This document shows, piece by piece, positions 1 through 8,495 of a stretch of DNA of 64,000 bases (within the stretch, counting starts at the first letter, position 1; each line of letters opens with the position of its first letter). The notes under the pieces were generated by a model that was not told where the DNA came from, searched no databases, and worked only from the letters and a program-made list of their open reading frames with translations. A program made the position numbers and the translations under genes. The stretch lies in the NCBI GenBank assembly GCA_020860715.1, contig JAJBTU010000010.1:1-64000 (forward strand), written 5' to 3'. Source of the stretch: Clostridiales bacterium. GTDB lineage: Bacteria > Bacillota > Clostridia > Lachnospirales > Lachnospiraceae.

Positions 1-212
1 CCATTGTTTTTTGCGTTCTGGATATGATATTGCAGGGAGCTGTCCAGAATGCCCTTGCTCATGAGTGCTGTGATCGTCACGATACAGCGGTCACGCAGGG
101 AAAGTTTATCTGTTCTGTTCCACTCTTGTCCAAAAAGGACGTCATCATTCAGTCTCGCGAATTCCGGGGCAAACTCCCCAAGCGCATCTCTGCCTGCTGT
201 CTGTTTAATCAT
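1..212 (-). CDS. Carboxymuconolactone decarboxylase family protein (partial, runs off window)
   Basis: Minus-strand frame MIKQTAGRDALGEFAPEFARLNDDVLFGQEWNRTDKLSLRDRCIVTITALMSKGILDSSLQYHI... Confidence 0.85.
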   Translation of the reverse strand, partial: MIKQTAGRDALGEFAPEFARLNDDVLFGQEWNRTDKLSLRDRCIVTITALMSKGILDSSLQYHIQNAKNN

Positions 213-283
213 TTTATCTGATCCTCCTTTTGATTTTCGTTACAAAACCGTTTATCTATCTGTTACCAAGCAAAAATTCTAAT

Positions 284-382
284 TTATCCTTGACAAAATG
301 ACTCCTCATCATTAAAATGCGCAAATTCCGGCGCAAATTCTCCGAGGGCGTTCCGCCCTGCCGTCTGTACGATTTTTTCCAT
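284..382 (-). pseudogene. Truncated carboxymuconolactone decarboxylase N-terminus (32 aa)
   Basis: MEKIVQTAGRNALGEFAPEFAHFNDEESFCQG*; resembles the N-terminus of the 1..212 gene; AGGAGG upstream of ATG. Confidence 0.7.
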
Positions 383-530
383 ATAGCAAGCCTCCTGAAT
401 GACAAATGAAGCGTTCCAAAATATGTTTGACGCTTCGAATTTCATATGATATTGTGATTATAACACTTGAACCTGACTTTAGGTCAATACCCTGCATGAG
501 AATTTTTGTGAGCTGGAGGTTAAAATTACT

Positions 531-971
531 ATGTATACAATTGGTCAAGTTTCGGAAATGTTTGGACTGCCTGTCTCAACGCTTCGTTATTATGATAAGG
601 AAGGTCTGTTTCCGGATCTGCAGCGCACTTCCGGCATAAGAAAATTTTCTGACAGAGAGCTTGAAACTCTGCGCGTGATAGAATGCCTGAAAAAATCCGG
701 TCTGGAGATTAAAGACATCAAACAATTTATGAAATGGTGCGGACAAGGCAGCAACACTTATCCGCAGCGAAAAGAATTGTTTGAAAAGCAGGTAGCATCT
801 GTCGAGTCGGAAATGGAAAGAATGAAAAATGTTCTTGCGCTTCTTAAATATAAATGCTGGTATTATGAGCAGGCCATTCAGGACGGAAATGAGGATCGGC
901 TGAAAACGATGAAGCCGGAAGATATGCCGGAAGAAATCCGGCTCGCATATGAGAGTGCACATAAAAGGTAA
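531..971 (+). CDS. MerR family transcriptional regulator
   Basis: MYTIGQVSEMFGLPVSTLRYYDKEGLFPDL HTH_MerR signature; divergent from CMD gene. Confidence 0.93.
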   Translation: MYTIGQVSEMFGLPVSTLRYYDKEGLFPDLQRTSGIRKFSDRELETLRVIECLKKSGLEIKDIKQFMKWCGQGSNTYPQRKELFEKQVASVESEMERMKNVLALLKYKCWYYEQAIQDGNEDRLKTMKPEDMPEEIRLAYESAHKR

Positions 972-1097
972 AATATTCATATGAATAAATATTGAACGCA
1001 ACAGGAAGTACCCTGTTTCAAAAGTGTTCTTGACATATGACATAAATAAGCGTATGATGGCACCGTAATCACGGAGCCGCAAAAAAGAGGTAACGGA

Positions 1098-1889
1098 ATG
1101 TCAAGACCAGTCAAATGCCGAATGATCTGCCAGTTTCCGCAGACGCTGGAATTTATTCCGGCAGGAAATATAGAAAATGACAAGTCAGACAGCGAAGCAA
1201 TCATCCTGACTGTGGATGAGTACGAAACCATTCGTCTCATCGACAAAGAAGGTCTGTCGCAGGAGCAATGCTGCCGACGGATGCAGGTCGCGCGGACCAC
1301 GGTGCAGAAGATATATGATTCCGCCCGCAAAAAGCTGGCGGATGTGCTGGTAGACGGCCGCCCTCTGAGAATTGAAGGCGGTGAATACCGTCTCTGCAAC
1401 GGTCAGAACCGCGCCTGCGGTATAGACGAATGCTATAAACTTAAGCTTTATCAAATGTATCAGAAAACGAAAGGAGCTACCATTATGCGAATTGCAGTTA
1501 CTTACGAAAACGGGCAGATTTTTCAACACTTTGGACACACGGAACAGTTCAAGGTATATGACACCGAAGACGGAAAGATCGTATCTTCGGAAGTCGTCAG
1601 CACGAACGGTCAGGGACATGGCGCGCTGGCGGAAGTCCTGAATGCGATTCAGACAGATGTTCTGATTTGCGGCGGTATCGGCGGCGGCGCGCAGAATGCG
1701 CTCGCATCAGCCGGTATCCGGCTGTACGGCGGAGTGACCGGTGATGCGGATGCTGCGGTGGAAGCGCTGCTTGCCGGAACACTCGCTTACAATCCGAATG
1801 TTCATTGCAGTCACCATGAGGGCGGACATCATGGCGAAAACTGCGGCGGAGAAGGTCATGAATGCCGCCACGGGCATTGTACGGATTAA
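1098..1889 (+). CDS. DUF134 (Xre-like HTH) fused to NifX/NifB-like dinitrogenase cofactor-binding domain with His-rich tail
   Basis: MSRPVKCRMICQFPQ...VDEYETIRLIDKEGLSQEQCCRRMQVARTTVQ (DUF134) then MRIAVTYENGQIFQHFGHTEQFKVYD... (NifX-like). Confidence 0.88.
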   Translation: MSRPVKCRMICQFPQTLEFIPAGNIENDKSDSEAIILTVDEYETIRLIDKEGLSQEQCCRRMQVARTTVQKIYDSARKKLADVLVDGRPLRIEGGEYRLCNGQNRACGIDECYKLKLYQMYQKTKGATIMRIAVTYENGQIFQHFGHTEQFKVYDTEDGKIVSSEVVSTNGQGHGALAEVLNAIQTDVLICGGIGGGAQNALASAGIRLYGGVTGDADAAVEALLAGTLAYNPNVHCSHHEGGHHGENCGGEGHECRHGHCTD

Positions 1890-1994
1890 TTGTGTTTTAT
1901 GATGTGTGCTGTATTATATAAACCAGCGTAACTGTTTACTACTTTCAAGGTTATAAATCAATCAAAATAATCAAATCAAAGGAGGAAATACAAA

Positions 1995-2150
1995 ATGAAG
2001 TATGTTTGTGATGTATGCGGATATGAGTATGATGAGGCTCTCGGTGATCCGGACAACGGAATCGCTCCCGGCACCAAATGGGAAGACCTTCCTGACGACT
2101 GGGTATGCCCGCTCTGCCAGGTAGGAAAAGATCAGTTCAGCGCTGAATAA
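1995..2150 (+). CDS. Rubredoxin
   Basis: [51 protein letters not shown]; two CxxC motifs; 51 aa, below the ORF-track cutoff; GGAGG RBS. Confidence 0.97.
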   Translation: MKYVCDVCGYEYDEALGDPDNGIAPGTKWEDLPDDWVCPLCQVGKDQFSAE

Positions 2151-2200
2151 AATGATTGGTTTACTCTCTGTTTTTTAAGTACCTCGCATAGGAAAGCAAA

Positions 2201-2237
2201 GACGCCGCGAAATGCCATCCAGGTATTTACGGCGTCT
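2201..2237 (+). terminator. Hairpin downstream of rubredoxin
   Basis: GACGCCG...AAATGCC/GGTATTT...CGGCGTC stem. Confidence 0.5.
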
Positions 2238-2246
2238 AAATATATG

Positions 2247-2282
2247 ACGCCTGTTCGGAACCAATTTTTTTCCGACAGGCGT
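2247..2282. other. Second strong hairpin (ACGCCTGTtCGGAA...TTCCGACAGGCGT)
   Basis: ~13 bp stem with one bulge, immediately after the first hairpin. Confidence 0.5.
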
Positions 2283-2358
2283 TATTTCGTCCGAAACTTT
2301 TCTGCCTTGACAGTACCACGGAGTGCCGTTATAATCAAAAAAAAGGAGGTTTTCAAAA

Positions 2359-2790
2359 ATGCTGAAGGAATATCTGCAGGACCGCAATCTGTCCATTTAT
2401 CAGCTTTCAAAAGAATCAGGTGTCCCATACAGCACAGTAAGTGACCTTGTAAACGGCAAGACATCCGCCGGAAACTGCAAAGCCTCCATCATCGCAAAAC
2501 TTGCGTCCGCCCTGCAGATCAGTATGGAAGAATTTCTCTCCATCTGCGAGCAGATGACACTGATCCAGACAGATCACGGCTCCGTAGAAGCCCGCACCTA
2601 CGCCCGAAACCGCATATACTATGTTGCATTCCGTTATAATGAAAAAATACAGGAGCTGCGTATCTGCCCTGTATGCAAAGACGGCACCCTGTTTCTTAAA
2701 GATTTCACAGAATGGGCAATTGATAATTTTCTTGTGAAACAGCAATTGGAGGTGATCACAGATGAATTATGTCATCATGCGAAAAAATGA
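2359..2790 (+). CDS. XRE-family HTH protein, putative antitoxin of HipA-like pair
   Basis: MLKEYLQDRNLSIYQLSKESGVPYSTVSDLVNGKTSAGNCKASIIAKLASALQISMEEFL; overlaps next ORF by 29 nt. Confidence 0.8.
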   Translation: MLKEYLQDRNLSIYQLSKESGVPYSTVSDLVNGKTSAGNCKASIIAKLASALQISMEEFLSICEQMTLIQTDHGSVEARTYARNRIYYVAFRYNEKIQELRICPVCKDGTLFLKDFTEWAIDNFLVKQQLEVITDELCHHAKK

Positions 2791-3928
2791 CCCCATTACC
2801 GCAGCGGAATTTTCCGAGGACGGCACCATGCTCCGGTATTCACAGAATTTCATCAGCCCTGAACTTGCACCATTGCAATCCAAAAATTCATCCAGCTGGC
2901 TGCGTGACTGGTGGAGAACCCGTTCCATACCGATCGGACAGGGTAAAATAGAGGCCATGCTTGCGCTAAAAGGGCTGCTTAGTCCGGAGGATTATCTGCT
3001 CAAAAATCTGGGTTTAAGCCTGACAGATTATTATTGGATCAAACCAGTCGGTTCTGACCTGACATGGGAGGACGTCAATCTTTTTGACAATACTTTCAGT
3101 GATAATCTGCTTTTTGCAGCTTCACAGCCATCTTCCTCACCGGCCTATACGCCAAACAGTACCCTGCAGGGACAATTGGAAAAGACCTGGGCCATTGACG
3201 CAGACGGGAACCGCGTTCTGATCAAGGGAAACCGAAGCAATCTGTCAGCTGAAAGCCTCAACGAGGTAATCGCGTCGGAACTTCACCGTCTGCAGGGATA
3301 TGACAATTATACGCCTTACAGGCTTATTCACCTGAATGGAAAAGATTATGATTACGGCTGCTGTTCAAAGCTGTTTACCAGCCAGAATCTTGAACTTGTA
3401 TCCGCCTACGCGATCGTCACCTCGGAAAAACAGCCAAACGGGATATCGTCCTACGAGCATTTTATTTCTGTCTGCGGCAGGCATGGAATGGACACTGAAC
3501 AGCTGCGAAGGGATATGGAATATCAGATCATGACTGATTTCATTCTTTCCGGACGTGACCGGCACCTGAGTAACATCTCCGTTCTGCGCGATGCCGACAC
3601 ACTGCAGTTTCTCCGCATGGCGCCAATCTATGACAGCGGAAAATGTCTGTTCGTCGACTCGGCAGTACCGATATCAGAAAAAGGGCTGCTTACCATCGAA
3701 ACGCAGAGTTTTGCATCCAATGAGTTGAATCTTCTCTCCTATATTACAGATCGTTCTCTTGTCGATGCCGAAAAGCTGCCGGATCCGGAATATATCCGCA
3801 GTCTCTATGCAAAAGACAGCCAGGCAGATCAAAATCGTACAGACCGGATTGCTGCCGGATACGCAAAGAAAGTCGAACTCTTCAGGGCATTTCAGAATGG
3901 AGAAGATTTGAGAAAACGCCTGTTTTAA
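2762..3928 (+). CDS. HipA-like kinase-domain protein (putative toxin)
   Basis: VLIKGN..., SGRDRHLSNISVLRD...APIYDSGKCLF resembles the HipA C-terminal catalytic region. Confidence 0.75.
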   Translation: MNYVIMRKNDPITAAEFSEDGTMLRYSQNFISPELAPLQSKNSSSWLRDWWRTRSIPIGQGKIEAMLALKGLLSPEDYLLKNLGLSLTDYYWIKPVGSDLTWEDVNLFDNTFSDNLLFAASQPSSSPAYTPNSTLQGQLEKTWAIDADGNRVLIKGNRSNLSAESLNEVIASELHRLQGYDNYTPYRLIHLNGKDYDYGCCSKLFTSQNLELVSAYAIVTSEKQPNGISSYEHFISVCGRHGMDTEQLRRDMEYQIMTDFILSGRDRHLSNISVLRDADTLQFLRMAPIYDSGKCLFVDSAVPISEKGLLTIETQSFASNELNLLSYITDRSLVDAEKLPDPEYIRSLYAKDSQADQNRTDRIAAGYAKKVELFRAFQNGEDLRKRLF

Positions 3929-3972
3929 TAAGGCAATACCAGATAGTAAAGAAAGAGATATCAAATACAAAT

Positions 3973-5097
3973 ATGGAGCGTACGATCACTTACCAAATTC
4001 AGGCAGAAGATGCCGATATCCGCGTTGAGCAGTTTCTCCGGCGCAGGTCTTATTCCCGGAAGAATCTTGCAGATCTGAAAAGCAGAAATGGCAGCACGCA
4101 GATCAACGGAAAAGCCTGCCGCCTGAATCAACGACTCCTGACCGGGGTGCTTCAGATCCGTATTTTGGAAAACGCCTCTTCTGAACGGATTCCGGCGACT
4201 GCGCTCCCTCTTACCATCCTGTACGAGGATGAGGATATTCTGGTGGTCGATAAACCCGCCGGTCTTCCCATGCATCCCTCAAGAGACAATTATTATTATT
4301 CGCTGGCGAACGCAGTCATGTACCACTACAAAGACTGCGGCGGATTCGTCTTCCGCTGCACCAACCGTCTCGACCGTGACACCTCCGGGCTGGCTGTCAT
4401 TGCAAAGCATTCGGTCAGTGCCAGTATTCTTGGCGCCATGACAAAGGGAAGCGGCAGTGATTTCAGAAAATGTGAGACTTCTCAAAGTAAACCCGGGTCT
4501 TATATGAATTTCATGGAGCGGGAATACCTCGCCGTAGTCTGCGGCATCCTTTCTCCGAAATCCGGTACGGTCGATGCCCCGATCTCGCGTAAACAGCCGC
4601 GAAAAGCAGACTGCTTTCAATTTCAGCAGACTCAGGAAGCAGAAGTCGTATGCCCACTGTCTGAGCGTTCCATCGAACGCTGTGTTGATTTTGAGCATGG
4701 CGAGCGTGCCGTCACGCACTACCATGTGTTGGAAACAAAAAATGGCTACAGCCTGGTCTCCGTCCTTCTGGAAACCGGCCGTACCCATCAGATTCGTGTG
4801 CATATGGCTTATCTGGGCCATCCGCTTGCCGGCGACTACCTGTATCATCCGGAATGCCGCCGTGCTGCCGCACAAACAAATATAGAACTGCCCACCTCAT
4901 TAATTTGGGGATTTCAGGGCACGCAAAAAACGGTCCTGGTTCCCGGCGTCCGCGTACCGGCGGATATCCACGGGATTTCGCGTCAGGCGCTTCATGCGTG
5001 TCGCTTAAAATTCCCCCATCCAATCACCGGAGAAATTATGGAATTCCGCTCTCCGCTGCCGGAGGATATGCGCAGATTTTATTTTTCGATCTCATAA
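3973..5097 (+). CDS. RluA-family pseudouridine synthase
   Basis: ILYEDEDILVVDKPAGLPMHPS..., RLDRDTSGLAVIAK, ETGRTHQIRVHMAYLGHPLAGDYLY. Confidence 0.93.
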   Translation: MERTITYQIQAEDADIRVEQFLRRRSYSRKNLADLKSRNGSTQINGKACRLNQRLLTGVLQIRILENASSERIPATALPLTILYEDEDILVVDKPAGLPMHPSRDNYYYSLANAVMYHYKDCGGFVFRCTNRLDRDTSGLAVIAKHSVSASILGAMTKGSGSDFRKCETSQSKPGSYMNFMEREYLAVVCGILSPKSGTVDAPISRKQPRKADCFQFQQTQEAEVVCPLSERSIERCVDFEHGERAVTHYHVLETKNGYSLVSVLLETGRTHQIRVHMAYLGHPLAGDYLYHPECRRAAAQTNIELPTSLIWGFQGTQKTVLVPGVRVPADIHGISRQALHACRLKFPHPITGEIMEFRSPLPEDMRRFYFSIS

Positions 5098-5804
5098 ACG
5101 CCCGCATCCGTCTCACAGATATGGCTGTTATAAAAAACTTCGGCCGCCCGGATCAGATAAGCCGCATCTTTGATTCCCGCTGTCTCGTAGGAAGAGTGCA
5201 TCGCCAGCTGCGCAAGTCCGATGTCCACGGTATTCACAGATACCTGTGACATAGCTATGTTCCCAAGCGTACTTCCGCCGTTCATATCCGAACGGTTTGC
5301 AAAGAACTGCACAGGCACGCCAGCCCTTTCACAGATCATTTTAAACAGGGCAATACTCAACGCATCCGACGTATATTTCTGTCCGGCATGAGACTTGATC
5401 ACAATTCCTTCATTTGTCTTTTCATTATCCAGAAGCATGCGAAGAGGCGCGTCGATACTCAGGATCAGAATTGCAAACTGGCTGATCATATTGCACATGG
5501 CATAAAGGATCAGGAAGAGATTGCCTACATGATAATACTCTCCCAGTCGCTGAAACGCCCAGTATCCACCATTTGCCGCATAAGAGTTGAAGGATTCCTG
5601 GCTGGCATTGATAACTTCCGGATCATACATCATTCCCATCGCAACCGTTCCCAGCATCGCACATCCAAGTACCATGATCGCCATGGCGATGATTCCCTTC
5701 GGAAAGTTTTTGCTCGGGTTATCTACCTTATTTACATAAGGTGAAATTTTCTCGCAGCCGCCTACCGCAAAAACAAGGATGGACAGAGAAGTAAAATATC
5801 CCAC
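5079..5804 (-). pseudogene. Chimera: internal fragment of APC amino-acid permease fused in frame to C-terminus of M18 aminopeptidase
   Basis: GYFTSLSILVFAVGGCEKISPYVNKVDNPSKNFPKG...SIDAPLRMLLDNE (APC) then GIVIKSHAGQKYTSDALS...NRSDMNGGSTLGNIAMSQVSVNTVDIGLAQLAMHSSYETAG (M18). Confidence 0.85.
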
Positions 5805-5846
5805 GTTGAAATAATGTATGATTATTTCAATATATTTCCATCAGTA

Positions 5847-5868
5847 AAACAGGAATCGGATGAACATA
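5847..5868 (+). repeat. Imperfect 22-nt direct repeat, left copy
   Basis: aaacaggaatcGgatgaacAta; 20/22 match to 7525..7546. Confidence 0.55.
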
Positions 5869-5983
5869 ACAATCTGGAGGGACATTCACGCCCCTCGCCG
5901 GATTTCACCCCTCAATCTCCAATTGAAGGACGCGAGCATCCCTCGCTTCAATATCACGGTTTGTGCATTTCTTCAAATTTTTT

Positions 5984-7381
5984 TCACCTATATATTTCCT
6001 CCAGTCCGATCAGCCTTAGATTTACCCCGTCCTGTTTTTGCTGCAATGTTTCTGTAAATCCCGTTTTGGAAAACAGATAATAATAATAGTTGTCAAATTT
6101 GCCCATTACTCTGGCATACTCTTTCATCCGCTCCCATTCACTGACAAGAACATTTTCATTCCGGAATTTGCAGGAGCCAACGATTGCGCTCCGTTCTTCA
6201 TCAGAAATGGCAACCACATCAATCTGCGCCTGTTTGTGCGTTGCAGGATTTCCACCCCACCACTGGCCAATATCCTGCGGCTGAAAAGGAATCTTTTCAT
6301 CATAATACAGCAGATAATCCCGGCAGATTTTTTCAAATACCAGTCCCATGTAATCAGGAAGACGGCTTTCCACTGCGGAAGTATAAACTCTTTCAAATCG
6401 ATCAGAGACAATCGCTGCCATATTTTTCGGAACGAAGGAATACCAGAATCGGAAAAACAAATCCTCCAGCTCATAAACCGGACGTTTTGAATTACGGTTT
6501 GTAACCGGCGTCTCCCGTCTGACAATCCCCAATGTACTCAGATTCCCAATAAATTTGGCGCAAAGGCCGCTTTCCATACCAACGGCTGCTGCAATTTCGG
6601 TCAGCTTTGATTTCCCGGATGCAATCGCGGTAATAATCGCGTTATAAGTGGCAGGCTCCCGAAGCTCCTGCTTCAGCAGATTGGAAGGTTCCTCAAACAG
6701 CATAGAATTGTTATTAAACACTCCATCCAACAAATTTTCCCGGATCGTACGATCCGGAGAAAACTGCTCCAGATACAACGGCACCCCTCCGGTCACCCCA
6801 TACATAATTGCCTTTTCCTCACAGGAATACGCAGGAAACCAGCGTCCGGTATCCAGATAATCAAATGGCAGTATTTTAAACTGACCAGTCCGGCGGCCAT
6901 ACAAAGGGCTCTGATAGCCCAACACCTGATTCTCCATAAAACTCATCGATGATCCGCAGAGAATCAGAAACAACCTTGTTTCTTTAAATTGATGATCCAG
7001 AAAATTCTGAAGGATCGATGAAATCGTCGGCTCCGTTTTCGCCAGATAAGGATATTCATCAATCACGAAAATCAGACGTTCCCGCATTGCCATTTCCCGA
7101 ATTTTCAGAAATGCATCCGCAAAGCTCCTGAAAATAACGTTTTGTGTCGAATACTCTTTTCCTGACTCTGCGGACATAATGGCTCCGGACATTGCCTCCA
7201 GATTCATCTCACCTGAATTCTCCATTGCCGCAAAAAAAACAGTTCTTTTATCCTTACAAAATTCATTGATAAGAGTCGTTTTACCGACCCTTCGTCTTCC
7301 ATAAACGATAGCCACCTCAAGTCTGTCGCTTTTATACATGGCATTCAGTCTTTTTAACTCTTTTTCTCTGCCAATAAACAT
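5984..7381 (-). CDS. ATP-binding protein (AAA, archaeal-type ATPase with DUF234-like C-terminus)
   Basis: MFIGREKELKRLNAMY..., Walker A YGRRRVGKTTLINEF, Walker B LIFVIDEYPYL, C-terminal DVVAISDEERSAIVGSCKFRN. Confidence 0.9.
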   Translation of the reverse strand: MFIGREKELKRLNAMYKSDRLEVAIVYGRRRVGKTTLINEFCKDKRTVFFAAMENSGEMNLEAMSGAIMSAESGKEYSTQNVIFRSFADAFLKIREMAMRERLIFVIDEYPYLAKTEPTISSILQNFLDHQFKETRLFLILCGSSMSFMENQVLGYQSPLYGRRTGQFKILPFDYLDTGRWFPAYSCEEKAIMYGVTGGVPLYLEQFSPDRTIRENLLDGVFNNNSMLFEEPSNLLKQELREPATYNAIITAIASGKSKLTEIAAAVGMESGLCAKFIGNLSTLGIVRRETPVTNRNSKRPVYELEDLFFRFWYSFVPKNMAAIVSDRFERVYTSAVESRLPDYMGLVFEKICRDYLLYYDEKIPFQPQDIGQWWGGNPATHKQAQIDVVAISDEERSAIVGSCKFRNENVLVSEWERMKEYARVMGKFDNYYYYLFSKTGFTETLQQKQDGVNLRLIGLEEIYR

Positions 7382-7437
7382 ACCATTCGACCTCCTTATC
7401 TGTCAGAACAGGCAGATACCGAACAAGGCCTCCCTCG

Positions 7438-7474
7438 TTTCGTCATTACGATATACTATATTATAACGACGAAA
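7438..7474. promoter_or_regulatory. 37-nt imperfect palindrome upstream of ATPase gene
   Basis: TTTCGTCATTACGATATA-C-TATATTATAACGACGAAA, 15/18 arm positions complementary. Confidence 0.6.
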
Positions 7475-7524
7475 GTGAAGTAGTCAAGATGTATTCACAG
7501 GAATAATTGTTATTGAAAATGAGC

Positions 7525-7546
7525 AAACAGGAATCAGATGAACTTA
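7525..7546 (+). repeat. Imperfect 22-nt direct repeat, right copy
   Basis: aaacaggaatcAgatgaacTta. Confidence 0.55.
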
Positions 7547-8455
7547 CTCCACGCCCCTGTGCACCAGCACACCCGTATAAGGGGAAACATGAAAACTTTC
7601 GCAGAACATTTTGCATTTACAGAGAAACAAAAAATAAATATTCCGATTGCAAAGGCGCAGGGTCTCATAATTTGCCTGTCCTTTAGAAAGAATCACCTCT
7701 GCTTCCTCCCAGATGGCTTTGGCCTGCGGGGACAGTTCCGGCAGCCAGGTTCCGGCAATTCCATTACCGTTATCATAGACCTCTGCTACCTTTTGCAGCC
7801 CTATCTCGAGGGCATCCTCCATCGTCACATCATTCGATACGGGATAGCCCTTTACCAGCACTTTCACCTGAAGCTGAGGGTAAGTTTCACGGATCACTTC
7901 CAGAAGCAGCTTGTCCAGAACGATCTCACCCGCATTGTCTGCCAGGAACAACAGATTCTGTTTGCTGCCAAGATCCCGTTTTAAACTTTCGTACTGCTCC
8001 CCCAGAATAAAATTCTGCTCTACATTCTTCAGCAATTCCTCCAGATGCGTCTCCTCTACCTGACGCATCGCAGAAAAGTCGATATAATTTCCCACCATAG
8101 AATACTGCATCGCCTTAAGCAGGGGATCTTCCGCGCTGTGGATCTGTTCACGGATTGCCTGCTCCTTTGTCAGCATAAGCTGATTAAAATAGGACTTTTC
8201 CCCGGAATAATCCTGCGTCTCACCAAACACTTCCGTATAGACCTTCATAATATCCCGCACCAGTACCGGCGCGCAGATCTCCGGCGAAGCCTTGGCTAAC
8301 GTTTCAAACATTCTCTGCAAAAAAACAAGTTTCTGCTCTTCTTTTGCATTCTCCGGAAGCTCACGCATCTGTTTTTCCGCCAGGCATTGGATGCATTCTG
8401 ACCGCAGTAATGTGCTCATAAAACTGTTCTCCTTAATCAAACGTAAATTCGTCAA
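7544..8455 (-). CDS. DUF89 / ARMT1-like damage-control phosphatase family protein
   Basis: ECIQCLAEKQMR..., LFLADNAGEIVLDKLLLEVI, KGYPVSNDVTMEDA, EVILSKGQANYETL. Confidence 0.88.
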   Translation of the reverse strand: MTNLRLIKENSFMSTLLRSECIQCLAEKQMRELPENAKEEQKLVFLQRMFETLAKASPEICAPVLVRDIMKVYTEVFGETQDYSGEKSYFNQLMLTKEQAIREQIHSAEDPLLKAMQYSMVGNYIDFSAMRQVEETHLEELLKNVEQNFILGEQYESLKRDLGSKQNLLFLADNAGEIVLDKLLLEVIRETYPQLQVKVLVKGYPVSNDVTMEDALEIGLQKVAEVYDNGNGIAGTWLPELSPQAKAIWEEAEVILSKGQANYETLRLCNRNIYFLFLCKCKMFCESFHVSPYTGVLVHRGVE

Positions 8456-8495
8456 AAATCAAATATTACCCGTTCAAAGCATAGACGCAAACCGG

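Noticed and set aside
5928-5960. ATTGAAG...GCGAG-catcc-CTCGC...TTCAAT as a further palindromic-family element
   Set aside because: Nested, but the asymmetry is on the other side and no AAT-ending spacer; probably the ATPase gene terminator.
7544-7590. CCCCT-GTGC-acca-GCAC-acccgtata-AGGGG at the DUF89 gene 3' end as element D
   Set aside because: Architecture is similar, but the encoded residues (SPYTGVLVHRG) look like the normal conserved DUF89 C-terminus, so coincidence is possible; outer stem only 5 bp.
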